5,135 bases of DNA from Bacteroidia bacterium (GTDB lineage Bacteria > Bacteroidota > Bacteroidia > Bacteroidales > Dysgonomonadaceae). The notes under the pieces were generated by a model, which saw nothing but the letters and a program-made list of their open reading frames with translations, was not told the DNA's origin and searched no databases. A program made the translations under genes and the position numbers. The DNA lies in NCBI GenBank assembly GCA_030539475.1, contig JAUNRY010000032.1, positions 3,563-8,697 of the forward strand, given 5' to 3'. This document shows positions 1 to 5,135 of this stretch, one piece after another (positions within the stretch are counted from its first letter, which is position 1; every line of letters starts with the position of its first letter).

Positions 1-31
1 GTTTTGAGGAAACAGAGTTTGTCAGGTAATC

Positions 32-69
32 AAAAAGCGCGTCGCAGTTAATCCGCAACACGCTTTTTT
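32..69 (-). terminator. Possible intrinsic terminator after the PhoH-like gene
   Basis: Arms at 32-42 and 58-68 form an inverted repeat: AAAAAGCG pairs with CGCTTTTT, followed by one mismatch and two more pairs, around a 15-base loop. Read on the minus strand it starts about 42 bases after the stop codon of the PhoH-like gene and its second arm ends in a run of five U. On the plus strand the second arm ends in six T, so it could stop transcription from either side. The GC core is short (GCG plus two inner pairs), so strength is uncertain. The A/T runs form part of the stem, as is usual for bidirectional terminators. Confidence 0.55.
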
Positions 70-110
70 GTCTTTGTTCTTTTGCCTTTGTTTCTTGTTC
101 TTATTCTGAT

Positions 111-1436
111 CTATAGAAGATTGCTTGCCAATTCCGACAATTCACTCCGCTCCCCTTTTACCAGATTCACGTGCGCGAAAATGTGCTGCCCTTTCATTTT
201 ATCAATCATATAAGCCAGGCCGTTGGATTGCGAATCGAGATAAGGCGAATCTATTTGCTGCAAATCGCCGGTGAAAACCATTTTGGTGTTTTCGCCCGCG
301 CGGGTGATGATGGTTTTCACTTCGTGGGGGGTGAGGTTTTGTGCCTCGTCAACAATGCAGTAAGTTTCGCTCAGGCTGCGGCCGCGAATAAAAGCCAGCG
401 CTTCAATTTCGAGTTTTCCCGATTTCTGCATCTCGTCTAAAGAACGAAGTTCGGCGCTGTTTGGGCCGAGCTGCGATTTTATCACGTTCAGGTTATCGAA
501 CAGCGGCTGCATGTAAGGGGCAATTTTCTGCTTTTCGTCTCCGGGCAAATATCCCAGATCTTTGTTGGACAAAGAAACGATAGGGCGAGCCAGCAAAATC
601 TGATTGTACTGCTTGCTCTGTTTCATGGCCGCGGCCAGCGCCAGCAGGGTTTTGCCGGTTCCGGCTTTTCCGGTAACGCCCACCAGTTTAATGTCGGGAT
701 CGTTCAACACGCCCAGCGCGAATGTTTGTTCGGCGTTTCGGGGTGTTATGCCGAAACTGGGTTCCTTGTCCACGCGGATTATTTTTTGCGTGAACGGGTT
801 GTACCTTGCCAACACGCTGTTGCGTTCGCTTTTCAACACAAAAGAATCGTTGGGAACGAGCGGATTTTCGAAAGTGAACTCATCCACATCTACTCCGGTG
901 GGTTGCGCGTAAATTTTGTCAATTAAATCGGGGTTGATGCCTTCTATAACTTGCTCTCCGCGTCCGAACACATCAATATCCACTACTTTGTCGTTGATGT
1001 AATCTTCCACCAAAATGCCCAGCGAACGCGCTTTCATGCGCAGGTTGATGTCTTTGGTAACGAGAATGGATTTCATTTTCGGATGTTTTTCGGCCACATC
1101 CAGTACGGTGGAGAGAATTCGGTTGTCGTTGGTTCTTTCGGGAAACGCGTTCTCTATTTTATCATGCGTTCTGGAGCTGTTCACGATGTACAATTTTCCG
1201 CGCCCTACGCCCAAATCGGCACCCGATTTAAACAAGTTATCGTCGGTAATCAAATCCAGTTCGCGCACAAATGCCCGCGCATTGAAATTGATTTGCTCGT
1301 TACCTTTTTTAAATTTGTCGAGCTCTTCGAGAACTACAAACGGAATGTAAATGTCGTTTTCTTCGAAATTTTCAATAAAACTGTAATCGTGAAGAATCAC
1401 GTTCGTGTCGATGATAAAATTTTTCTTGCTTGCCAT
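111..1436 (-). CDS. PIN domain-PhoH family ATPase (YlaK/PhoH2-like)
   Basis: A 441-residue cytoplasmic protein with an N-terminal PIN nuclease-type domain (about residues 5-150) and a C-terminal PhoH P-loop ATPase domain (about 225-441). The PIN acidic residues appear to be D10 (IIDTN), E37/E38 (LEELDKFKKG), D104 (TNDNRIL) and D129 (VTKDINLRMKA). The ATPase part has Walker A GKAGTGKT (256-263), the PhoH signature around LGYLPGDEKQKIAPYMQP (294-311), Walker B IVDEAQN (361-367), sensor-like GDLQQID (390-396) and KGERSEL near the C-terminus with candidate arginine finger R430. Length and architecture match full PIN-PhoH proteins; related PhoH2 proteins are reported to act as ATP-dependent RNA helicase/ribonucleases, so an RNA-processing role is inferred, not shown. 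The ATG start gives the standard N-terminus, MASKKNFIIDTNVILHD. It lies 140 bases downstream of proC and could be read from its own promoter or by read-through from the proline genes. There is no obvious functional link to proline synthesis, and the key motifs are intact. Confidence 0.95.
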   Translation of the reverse strand: MASKKNFIIDTNVILHDYSFIENFEENDIYIPFVVLEELDKFKKGNEQINFNARAFVRELDLITDDNLFKSGADLGVGRGKLYIVNSSRTHDKIENAFPERTNDNRILSTVLDVAEKHPKMKSILVTKDINLRMKARSLGILVEDYINDKVVDIDVFGRGEQVIEGINPDLIDKIYAQPTGVDVDEFTFENPLVPNDSFVLKSERNSVLARYNPFTQKIIRVDKEPSFGITPRNAEQTFALGVLNDPDIKLVGVTGKAGTGKTLLALAAAMKQSKQYNQILLARPIVSLSNKDLGYLPGDEKQKIAPYMQPLFDNLNVIKSQLGPNSAELRSLDEMQKSGKLEIEALAFIRGRSLSETYCIVDEAQNLTPHEVKTIITRAGENTKMVFTGDLQQIDSPYLDSQSNGLAYMIDKMKGQHIFAHVNLVKGERSELSELASNLL

Positions 1437-1499
1437 ATACTATATTTTTTGTGGTATGTTTCACGCTTGTTTTGGTAATAAAATTCTTTGTTATTAACG

Positions 1500-1507
1500 C
1501 AAAGGAA
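1500..1507 (-). promoter_or_regulatory. Weak candidate -7 element for the PhoH-like gene
   Basis: On the minus strand this reads TTCCTTTG, one mismatch from the Bacteroidota -7 consensus TAnnTTTG. It lies about 63 bases upstream of the PhoH-like ATG, in the 140-base gap after proC. Upstream, at roughly the right spacing, is only a weak TTTAG in place of TTTG. The gap is AT-rich and ends with an A-rich leader just before the start codon, as expected for a gene without a Shine-Dalgarno. This is a single short match and may be chance. Confidence 0.25.
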
Positions 1508-1576
1508 AGATTTTTGTTTCAGTTTAAGGCTAAAATTTGTATAAATGAGACCAGATATTCGTAAAACTACACAAGA

Positions 1577-2353
1577 TCAGCTTCGGCTCATCTCCTCCGA
1601 GCGATTTCTGGCGGCATCCAGCACCCCTTCGAAATGCTTTCCTATGTTATGCGTGCGAAAATAATCCAATCCGGCCTGGGTGGTTCCGCCTTTGCTGGTA
1701 ATGTTGCGAATGAGTTCTTCGATGCTGTAATTGGCCTGGTTTTCGGCAAAATAATGGGTAGCGCCTTCGGTGAGCCCCAGCAGCAACTCATCGAGCACGT
1801 TTCCGGGAAGGTCGAATTCGCGCATTTTTTCCTTGAAAATCTGAATAAACGCCAGAATAAATGCCGGCCCGCTCCCGAAAACCGATGTAAAAAGGTCGAA
1901 GCCGTCTTCGTTCAGTTTCACGGCTTTGCCCAGTTTGGTGAGGACGTTGAAAATTTCTTCCGTTCGCGGATTTTGGGGTTGATTGGTGGCAAAAGCGGTT
2001 ACCGATTTCCGGTAAGCCATGGCCAAGTTGGGCATTATGCGCACCACAGGCAGGTTTTTTCCCAAATAATCTTCCACGAAAGCAATTTTTTTTCCTGCCA
2101 CGGGAGTTACAATCAGCTTTCCGGTTAAATCGAGCGGTTGCAATTGTTCCAAAACGCCCTTACTATCTTGCGGTTTTATGCCAAGCCAAATCACATCGGC
2201 AAACGAAACCAACGCTTCGATATGGTCGAAAAAAAGTATGTCCGCCTCTTTTTTGCTTCGGGCAAAATAAGCAAACTGTATGTTGTTTACACTTTTAAGC
2301 CCTTGATAAACTGCTTTGGCAAGGTTGCCGAAACCGATAAAACCGTAGTTCAT
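1577..2353 (-). CDS. proC: Pyrroline-5-carboxylate reductase
   Basis: Catalyses the last step of proline synthesis in the cytoplasm, reducing 1-pyrroline-5-carboxylate to L-proline with NAD(P)H. The 258-residue protein starts with a Rossmann dinucleotide-binding loop, GFIGFGNLA (residues 4-12), followed by WLGIKPQD (56-63), VVRIMPN (103-109), GSGPA (160-164) in the helical dimerisation domain, and the C-terminal signature TSKGGTTQAGLD (219-230). The family form of that signature is TSPGGTT; here Pro is Lys, which I believe is common in Bacteroidota. It ends with the expected DAARNRSEEM stretch, so the protein is complete and only slightly shorter than the usual 265-275 residues. The ATG is fixed by the Rossmann strand beginning at residue 3. 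The leader is made of 7-bp repeats (CAAACAT) with no Shine-Dalgarno. It is the third gene of a proA-proB-proC run, 51 bases after proB, so co-transcription is likely. Confidence 0.96.
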   Translation of the reverse strand: MNYGFIGFGNLAKAVYQGLKSVNNIQFAYFARSKKEADILFFDHIEALVSFADVIWLGIKPQDSKGVLEQLQPLDLTGKLIVTPVAGKKIAFVEDYLGKNLPVVRIMPNLAMAYRKSVTAFATNQPQNPRTEEIFNVLTKLGKAVKLNEDGFDLFTSVFGSGPAFILAFIQIFKEKMREFDLPGNVLDELLLGLTEGATHYFAENQANYSIEELIRNITSKGGTTQAGLDYFRTHNIGKHFEGVLDAARNRSEEMSRS

Positions 2354-2372
2354 GTTTGATGTTTGATGTTTA
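2352..2372 (-). repeat. 7-bp tandem repeat at the proC start codon
   Basis: On the plus strand ATGTTTG occurs twice in a row (2352-2358, 2359-2365), followed by a third copy differing at its last base (ATGTTTA, 2366-2372). On the minus strand this reads TAAACAT-CAAACAT-CAAACAT followed by G, so the first two bases of the proC ATG belong to the last repeat unit. Gain or loss of a unit would change the leader just before the start codon without changing the reading frame. Such short repeats may arise by slippage; no regulatory role is demonstrated. Confidence 0.8.
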
Positions 2373-2404
2373 GAGTTAGGGGGTAGATTTTTTGTTCTCT
2401 TTGC

Positions 2405-3181
2405 TTAATGCTCCATGCTCTTCGCGGAGAATTTCGTAAACGGGATTCCGCCGTTCATTGCTTTCACAATGTAATTTGCCCGCTGCCCGTTCACAATCCA
2501 CATTTTCACACCGTGCTTCATACAGATATCTGCCGCGTGCACTTTCGATGACATTCCCCCCGTTCCCAACATGGATTCTTTTTCTTCGATGCAATGCATA
2601 ATCGCGTTCAAGTCCGAAACATGGGTAATCAGTTCCGCATCCGGGTGCAAGTGCGGGTTGCAGGTGGAAATTCCGTCGATATCGGACACGAGAATAAGCA
2701 AATCGGCGTCTATGATAACGGAGACCAAGGCGGAAAGTTTATCGTTATCGCCCAACACAATTTCTTCGATAGAAACCGTGTCGTTTTCGTTTACAATAGG
2801 AATGTAATCCACTTCCCACAGTTTGTTGATGGTGTTGCGGGTGTTTTCGTTGGCCGTATCGTTTTCGAAATCGCGGTACGTGAGCAGGATTTGCGCGATA
2901 TTCAGTCCGAACGTGCGGAAAATATCGTCGTACAATTCCATCAATTTGGTTTGCCCGATGGCGGCCATTGCCTGTTTGGAATCCACGTTTTTGTGGTATC
3001 CGTTTATCTCCACGAATTGGCGTGCGGTGGCAATGGCGCCCGATGAAACGATGACGATGTCGAATTCTTTTTTCAGCTCCACAAGTTGCCGCGCCAAACT
3101 TTCAATTACCGCGAACGATATGCGGTTTGTTCCCGCCGTGAGCGTGGATGTACCTATTTTTATAACGAGTTTCTTTTTCAT
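2405..3181 (-). CDS. proB: Glutamate 5-kinase, short form without PUA domain
   Basis: Catalyses the first, committed step of proline synthesis: ATP-dependent phosphorylation of L-glutamate to gamma-glutamyl phosphate, which is passed to ProA. The 258 residues consist only of the amino acid kinase fold. Visible motifs are the phosphate-binding LVIKIGTSTLT (5-15, with K8), IVSSGAIA (44-51), QAMAAIGQTKL (70-80), IPIVNENDTVS (127-137), the GDND loop (144-147), ILVSDIDGIS (163-172) and GTGGMSSKVHAA (206-217). The E. coli enzyme is 367 residues because of an extra C-terminal PUA domain; here the protein stops right after the kinase domain (IPFTKFSAKSMEH), and the following 51 bases are intergenic, so this looks like a natural short form and not a truncation. 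Proline feedback inhibition is known to reside in the kinase domain of this family and may be retained, but I cannot see it directly. ATG start, 52 bases after proA. Weakly related kinases such as acetylglutamate kinase are excluded by the NEND/GDND motifs and the neighbours. Confidence 0.96.
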   Translation of the reverse strand: MKKKLVIKIGTSTLTAGTNRISFAVIESLARQLVELKKEFDIVIVSSGAIATARQFVEINGYHKNVDSKQAMAAIGQTKLMELYDDIFRTFGLNIAQILLTYRDFENDTANENTRNTINKLWEVDYIPIVNENDTVSIEEIVLGDNDKLSALVSVIIDADLLILVSDIDGISTCNPHLHPDAELITHVSDLNAIMHCIEEKESMLGTGGMSSKVHAADICMKHGVKMWIVNGQRANYIVKAMNGGIPFTKFSAKSMEH

Positions 3182-3233
3182 AACAGACTATTAGAGTCAA
3201 GAACCAAAATCCAAGACTTTTTTTGAGCAATTG

Positions 3234-4421
3234 TTATTCGCGGATATGGCCATCGCCGTAAACAAACCACTTGTTGGTAACCAATTCCTGCGCGCAAATG
3301 GGACCGCGAAAATGCAGTTTCTGCGTGCTGATGGCAATTTCCGCGCCAACGCCGTATTGCCCGCCGTCGGTAAACCGGGTGGAAGCGTTGTGATAAACGG
3401 CTGCACAATTCACTTTCTGCATAAAAGCATCGGCTTTTTGAATATCGTTTGAAACGATCACGGCCGAATGTCCGCCGGAATATCGATTTATCATCCCGAT
3501 GGCTTCGTTTATATCATTCACCAACGCGAAATATATTTTCGGTGCCATAAACTCTTCAAAAAGCACCTTTTCGTCGTCGGTAACGTTGATGGAAGCGTTT
3601 AATTCGGAAATTTCCGCACTTCCCCAAACTTCAATTCCTGCGCGGTTGAGTTGCGAAACAAAATTCGCGATGTTGTCTTCCAAGCCGGAGATGTTTTTGT
3701 TAATCAGAACTTTGTCTAACGCGTTGCACACGCTGATTCGTTTTTTCCCGTTGATGATGAGCCGGATGGCCATTTCTGCGTCGCAATCATCATCAACGTA
3801 CATAAAATTGTTGCCGCGCCCGCTCACAATCACCGGAACCGACGCGTTTTCGGTTACAAAGCGGATGAGATTGTCGCCGCCACGCGGAATGATAACATCA
3901 ACCTTGCGCGTATTCTCTTGGATGAGTTTTTGCGTTTCGTGGCGAGACAAATTCAGGTATTCCACAAAATTTGCATCAAAACCGTTTTCGGATAAGGCTT
4001 GCTGCCACAAACCGGTGAGGTAAATGTTTGTGTTGAACGATTCTTTTCCGCCTTTCAGCAAAATGCGGTTGCCGGCTTTGAATGCGGTTGCCGCAGCTTC
4101 AATGGTTACATCGGGGCGCGATTCGTAAATAATAAGAATGGCGCCGAAAGGAACCGTGCGGTTTACGATTTTCAAGCCGTCTTGGCGGGTAAGTTCGTAC
4201 AGCGTTTTTCCTTCGGGGTCGTCTTGTGAAGCCACTTCGCGAAGCGAGCGAATCATTCCGTCCACCTTGTTTTCATCTACTTTCAGCCGGTCGCGCATCG
4301 ACTCATCCATATCGGAATAAGCGCGCATATCCAGCTCGTTTTTTTGCAGGATTTCCGGCTTATTTTTATCCAGTAAATCCGCTAAACCGAGTAAAACATT
4401 ATTTTTTCCGGAGATAGCCAT
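3234..4421 (-). CDS. proA: Gamma-glutamyl phosphate reductase (glutamate-5-semialdehyde dehydrogenase)
   Basis: Reduces gamma-glutamyl phosphate to glutamate-5-semialdehyde with NADPH, the second step of proline synthesis; the product cyclises spontaneously to the ProC substrate. With the ATG at 4421 the protein has 395 residues of the aldehyde dehydrogenase superfamily. Visible motifs are VPFGAILIIYESRPDV (90-105), GNRILLKGGKES (117-128), VIIPRGGDNLI (176-186), PVIVSGRGNNFMYV (196-209), the catalytic-cysteine motif SVCNALDKVLI (230-240, Cys232), YSGGHSAVIVS (314-324), HNASTRFTDGG (344-354) and GVGAEIAISTQKLHFRGPI (357-375). The frame stays open upstream to a TTG at 4505, which would add 28 residues. 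I prefer the ATG because KNNVLLGLADLL then sits close to the N-terminus, as I recall for the roughly 400-residue Flavobacteria-type enzymes, and the extra residues do not resemble the usual ProA N-terminal helix. The TTG nevertheless has a much better Shine-Dalgarno. It is the first gene of the proA-proB-proC run and probably carries the operon promoter upstream. Confidence 0.95.
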   Translation of the reverse strand: MAISGKNNVLLGLADLLDKNKPEILQKNELDMRAYSDMDESMRDRLKVDENKVDGMIRSLREVASQDDPEGKTLYELTRQDGLKIVNRTVPFGAILIIYESRPDVTIEAAATAFKAGNRILLKGGKESFNTNIYLTGLWQQALSENGFDANFVEYLNLSRHETQKLIQENTRKVDVIIPRGGDNLIRFVTENASVPVIVSGRGNNFMYVDDDCDAEMAIRLIINGKKRISVCNALDKVLINKNISGLEDNIANFVSQLNRAGIEVWGSAEISELNASINVTDDEKVLFEEFMAPKIYFALVNDINEAIGMINRYSGGHSAVIVSNDIQKADAFMQKVNCAAVYHNASTRFTDGGQYGVGAEIAISTQKLHFRGPICAQELVTNKWFVYGDGHIRE

Positions 4422-4502
4422 ACTTTCGTTGAATTGATTGATGTCGTGTTCGAGGCAAGTCAGGCAAGCAAACGGATACTCATAAAATGACGTCCATTGC
4501 CG

Positions 4503-4519
4503 CAAGCCTATACCTCCCT
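4503..4519 (-). promoter_or_regulatory. Shine-Dalgarno-like AGGGAGG before a TTG codon in the proA leader
   Basis: On the minus strand AGGGAGG (4519-4513) is followed after seven bases by TTG (4505-4503), which is in frame with proA 28 codons upstream of the preferred ATG. No other gene start in the window shows such a purine-rich anti-16S match. It could direct an N-terminally extended ProA, serve a short leader peptide, or be coincidental. Two tiny reading frames, MDVIL (4497-4480) and MSIRLLA (4483-4460), overlap by ATGA just downstream. Confidence 0.4.
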
Positions 4520-4551
4520 GTTAAAATATAAAAAAGAAATAAATTAAGGAG

Positions 4552-4581
4552 CAAAGGTAGCATTTTATTCTAAAAAACACA
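4552..4581 (-). promoter_or_regulatory. Candidate Bacteroidota-type promoter for the proA-proB-proC genes
   Basis: On the minus strand TACCTTTG (4559-4552) is an exact match to the Bacteroidota -7 consensus TAnnTTTG. Eighteen bases upstream is TGTG (4581-4578), one mismatch from the -33 TTTG and slightly closer than the usual 19-21 bases. Transcription would start near 4545, giving a leader of about 40 bases to the TTG at 4505 or about 125 bases to the ATG at 4421. It is the best promoter match in front of the operon. Confidence 0.5.
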
Positions 4582-4680
4582 GAGAATACCTCAAATTGTT
4601 TCCGAACTATTGTTGTTTGTATGAATTGATAACAACGCCCGGTAATGAAACCTATTTAAAGATGTCGATTATCTCACTTT

Positions 4681-4712
4681 ATGTGTAAAAAATGTGTAAA
4701 AAATCACATTTT
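4681..4712. repeat. Tandem 11-bp duplication forming an 8-bp inverted repeat
   Basis: ATGTGTAAAAA occurs twice back to back at 4681-4691 and 4692-4702. The second copy overlaps a perfect inverted repeat, AAAATGTG (4689-4696) and CACATTTT (4705-4712), around the spacer TAAAAAAT, which is itself nearly symmetrical. On the minus strand the second arm continues into a run of six T about 65 bases after the DUF4143 stop codon, so it could act as a weak, AT-rich terminator for that gene. As double-stranded DNA it also has the form of an operator for a dimeric regulator. The sequence does not decide between these. Confidence 0.45.
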
Positions 4713-4776
4713 CCGCACGAAATAATGGAAACAGGAGTATCTGAGTGATTGAGGTCTGAGGCGGGGAAAGTATCTG

Positions 4777-5135
4777 TCAAACCCCGGAGTGTATTTTTGC
4801 CTTTTTCAAAATATCAAATGTCCAATCAGATAGATACAGTGGAATATTTAGTGTATTTCCGTTTAATGTAAACTCCTTTAACGAATAAAGGATTTTTACC
4901 TTAGGCTTGAATTTCGATGTATATACCGACAAACTTTTGCCACTTACACGATGTTCCGATTTTACTTCCACGGGTATGACAATGACACCGTGCTGTATTA
5001 AAAAATCTATTTCCGCGCGGTTTTCCGAACTCCAATAATACGGCTCGACGTCAAATACCGAAACCAATGATTGTAAAACAAAATTTTCGGTTAACGCGCC
5101 CTTAAACTCAATGAACCCCGGAGTATCGGAGAGAA
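4777..5135 (-). CDS. AAA+ ATPase with DUF4143 domain, C-terminal part only
   Basis: The frame is open to the window edge, so this is the last 118 residues of a longer protein; family members are usually around 380-430 residues with an N-terminal P-loop ATPase, which would lie beyond 5135. The visible part is typical of the DUF4143 C-terminal domain: GFIEFKGALTENFVLQSL (6-23 of the visible part), YYWSSENRAEIDFLI (32-46), VIPVEVKSEHRVSGKSL (52-68), the Y..KFKPK stretch and LNIPLYL (95-101). E41, D43, E56 and K58 form an ExD...ExK arrangement resembling a PD-(D/E)xK nuclease-like core, which this domain is thought to resemble. The cellular function of the family is poorly defined; these ATPases are numerous, often present in many copies, and scattered in Bacteroidota genomes. 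A TTG at 5067 is not the true start because conserved residues continue upstream. It ends about 355 bases before proA and is unlikely to belong to that operon. Confidence 0.88.
   Translation of the reverse strand, partial: LSDTPGFIEFKGALTENFVLQSLVSVFDVEPYYWSSENRAEIDFLIQHGVIVIPVEVKSEHRVSGKSLSVYTSKFKPKVKILYSLKEFTLNGNTLNIPLYLSDWTFDILKKAKIHSGV

Larger units (their letters stand above)
4422..4776. other. AT-rich intergenic leader region upstream of proA
   Basis: These 355 bases separate the DUF4143 gene from the proA ATG and contain no ORF that I can assign to a family. From right to left on the minus strand they hold about 64 bases of unremarkable sequence, a repeat and hairpin block at 4681-4712, a plain AT-rich stretch, a candidate promoter at 4552-4581, a Shine-Dalgarno-like AGGGAGG at 4513-4519 and the optional in-frame extension of proA (4422-4505). 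No tRNA, riboswitch or plus-strand promoter was recognised. Confidence 0.7.

Noticed and set aside
951..1478. Plus-strand 175-codon open frame opposite the PhoH-like gene
   Set aside because: It lies antisense to a clearly conserved coding sequence (the PIN domain), its translation shows no recognisable family, and it is best explained as a shadow frame. The same applies to the other plus-strand frames opposite proC, proB and proA.
1566..1600. Hairpin AGC-CGAA-GCT at the proC 3' end as a terminator
   Set aside because: It has only three stem pairs, lies within the coding end of proC, and has no U tract after it.
3182..3233. Small hairpin GACT-CTAAT-AGTC in the proA-proB gap as a terminator or attenuator
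   Set aside because: The stem is only four pairs with low GC and no following T run, so it would not be stable enough to matter.
3178..3408. Minus-strand frames of about 70 codons over the proA 3' end and the proA-proB gap
   Set aside because: They overlap the conserved ProA C-terminus in another frame, and their arginine- and alanine-rich translation is typical of an out-of-frame reading.
4422..4505. Frameshifted remnant of the standard ProA N-terminal helix
   Set aside because: I checked the other minus-strand frames here; they are broken by early stops (for example after MDVIL and MSIRLLA) and do not spell the usual N-terminal AS-L-LS-type helix. The short N-terminus appears natural.
4780..5124. 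11-bp direct repeat AACCCCGGAGT at 4780-4790 and 5114-5124, possibly bounding an inserted element
   Set aside because: Both copies lie inside the DUF4143 coding frame, one encoding its last residues, and the conserved protein continues across both. There is no integrase, inverted repeat or target duplication, so chance is the simplest explanation.
1..5135. CRISPR array, tRNA, rRNA, insertion sequence or phage genes
   Set aside because: No regularly spaced repeats, tRNA-like TTCGA arm with acceptor pairing, rRNA motifs, transposase motifs or terminal inverted repeats were seen on either strand.

Overview
The window looks like chromosomal DNA from a member of the Bacteroidota. The evidence is a PIN-PhoH protein of the type common in that phylum, a short flavobacterial-style ProA, a ProB without a PUA domain, and a TAnnTTTG-type promoter element (TACCTTTG) in place of a sigma70 -10 box. 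A-rich leaders generally replace Shine-Dalgarno sites. The genus cannot be fixed from the sequence alone. All recognised genes lie on the minus strand, so the biological order runs from high to low coordinates.

At the right edge (4777-5135) is the 3' end of a gene for an AAA+ ATPase/DUF4143 protein; its 5' part, with the P-loop, lies outside the window. Next comes an AT-rich stretch of about 355 bases with no convincing gene. It contains a tandem 11-bp duplication that forms a perfect 8-bp inverted repeat (possible terminator or operator), a good candidate promoter, and a Shine-Dalgarno-like AGGGAGG whose purpose is unclear. Then follow proA (3234-4421), proB (2405-3181) and proC (1577-2353), separated by 52 and 51 bases. 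Together they encode the whole glutamate-to-proline route: ProB phosphorylates glutamate, ProA reduces glutamyl phosphate to the semialdehyde, which cyclises spontaneously to pyrroline-5-carboxylate, and ProC reduces that to proline. After a further 140 bases comes a phoH/ylaK-like gene (111-1436) encoding a PIN domain fused to a PhoH ATPase, followed by a terminator-like hairpin at 32-69.

This is mostly a housekeeping region. I found no CRISPR array, tRNA, rRNA, insertion sequence or obvious new system. The points most worth a second look are the start of proA (an in-frame 28-codon TTG extension with a strong Shine-Dalgarno and a CxxC pair, against a family-consistent ATG), the compact PUA-less ProB, the 7-bp tandem repeat running into the proC start codon, and the structured repeat upstream of the operon.
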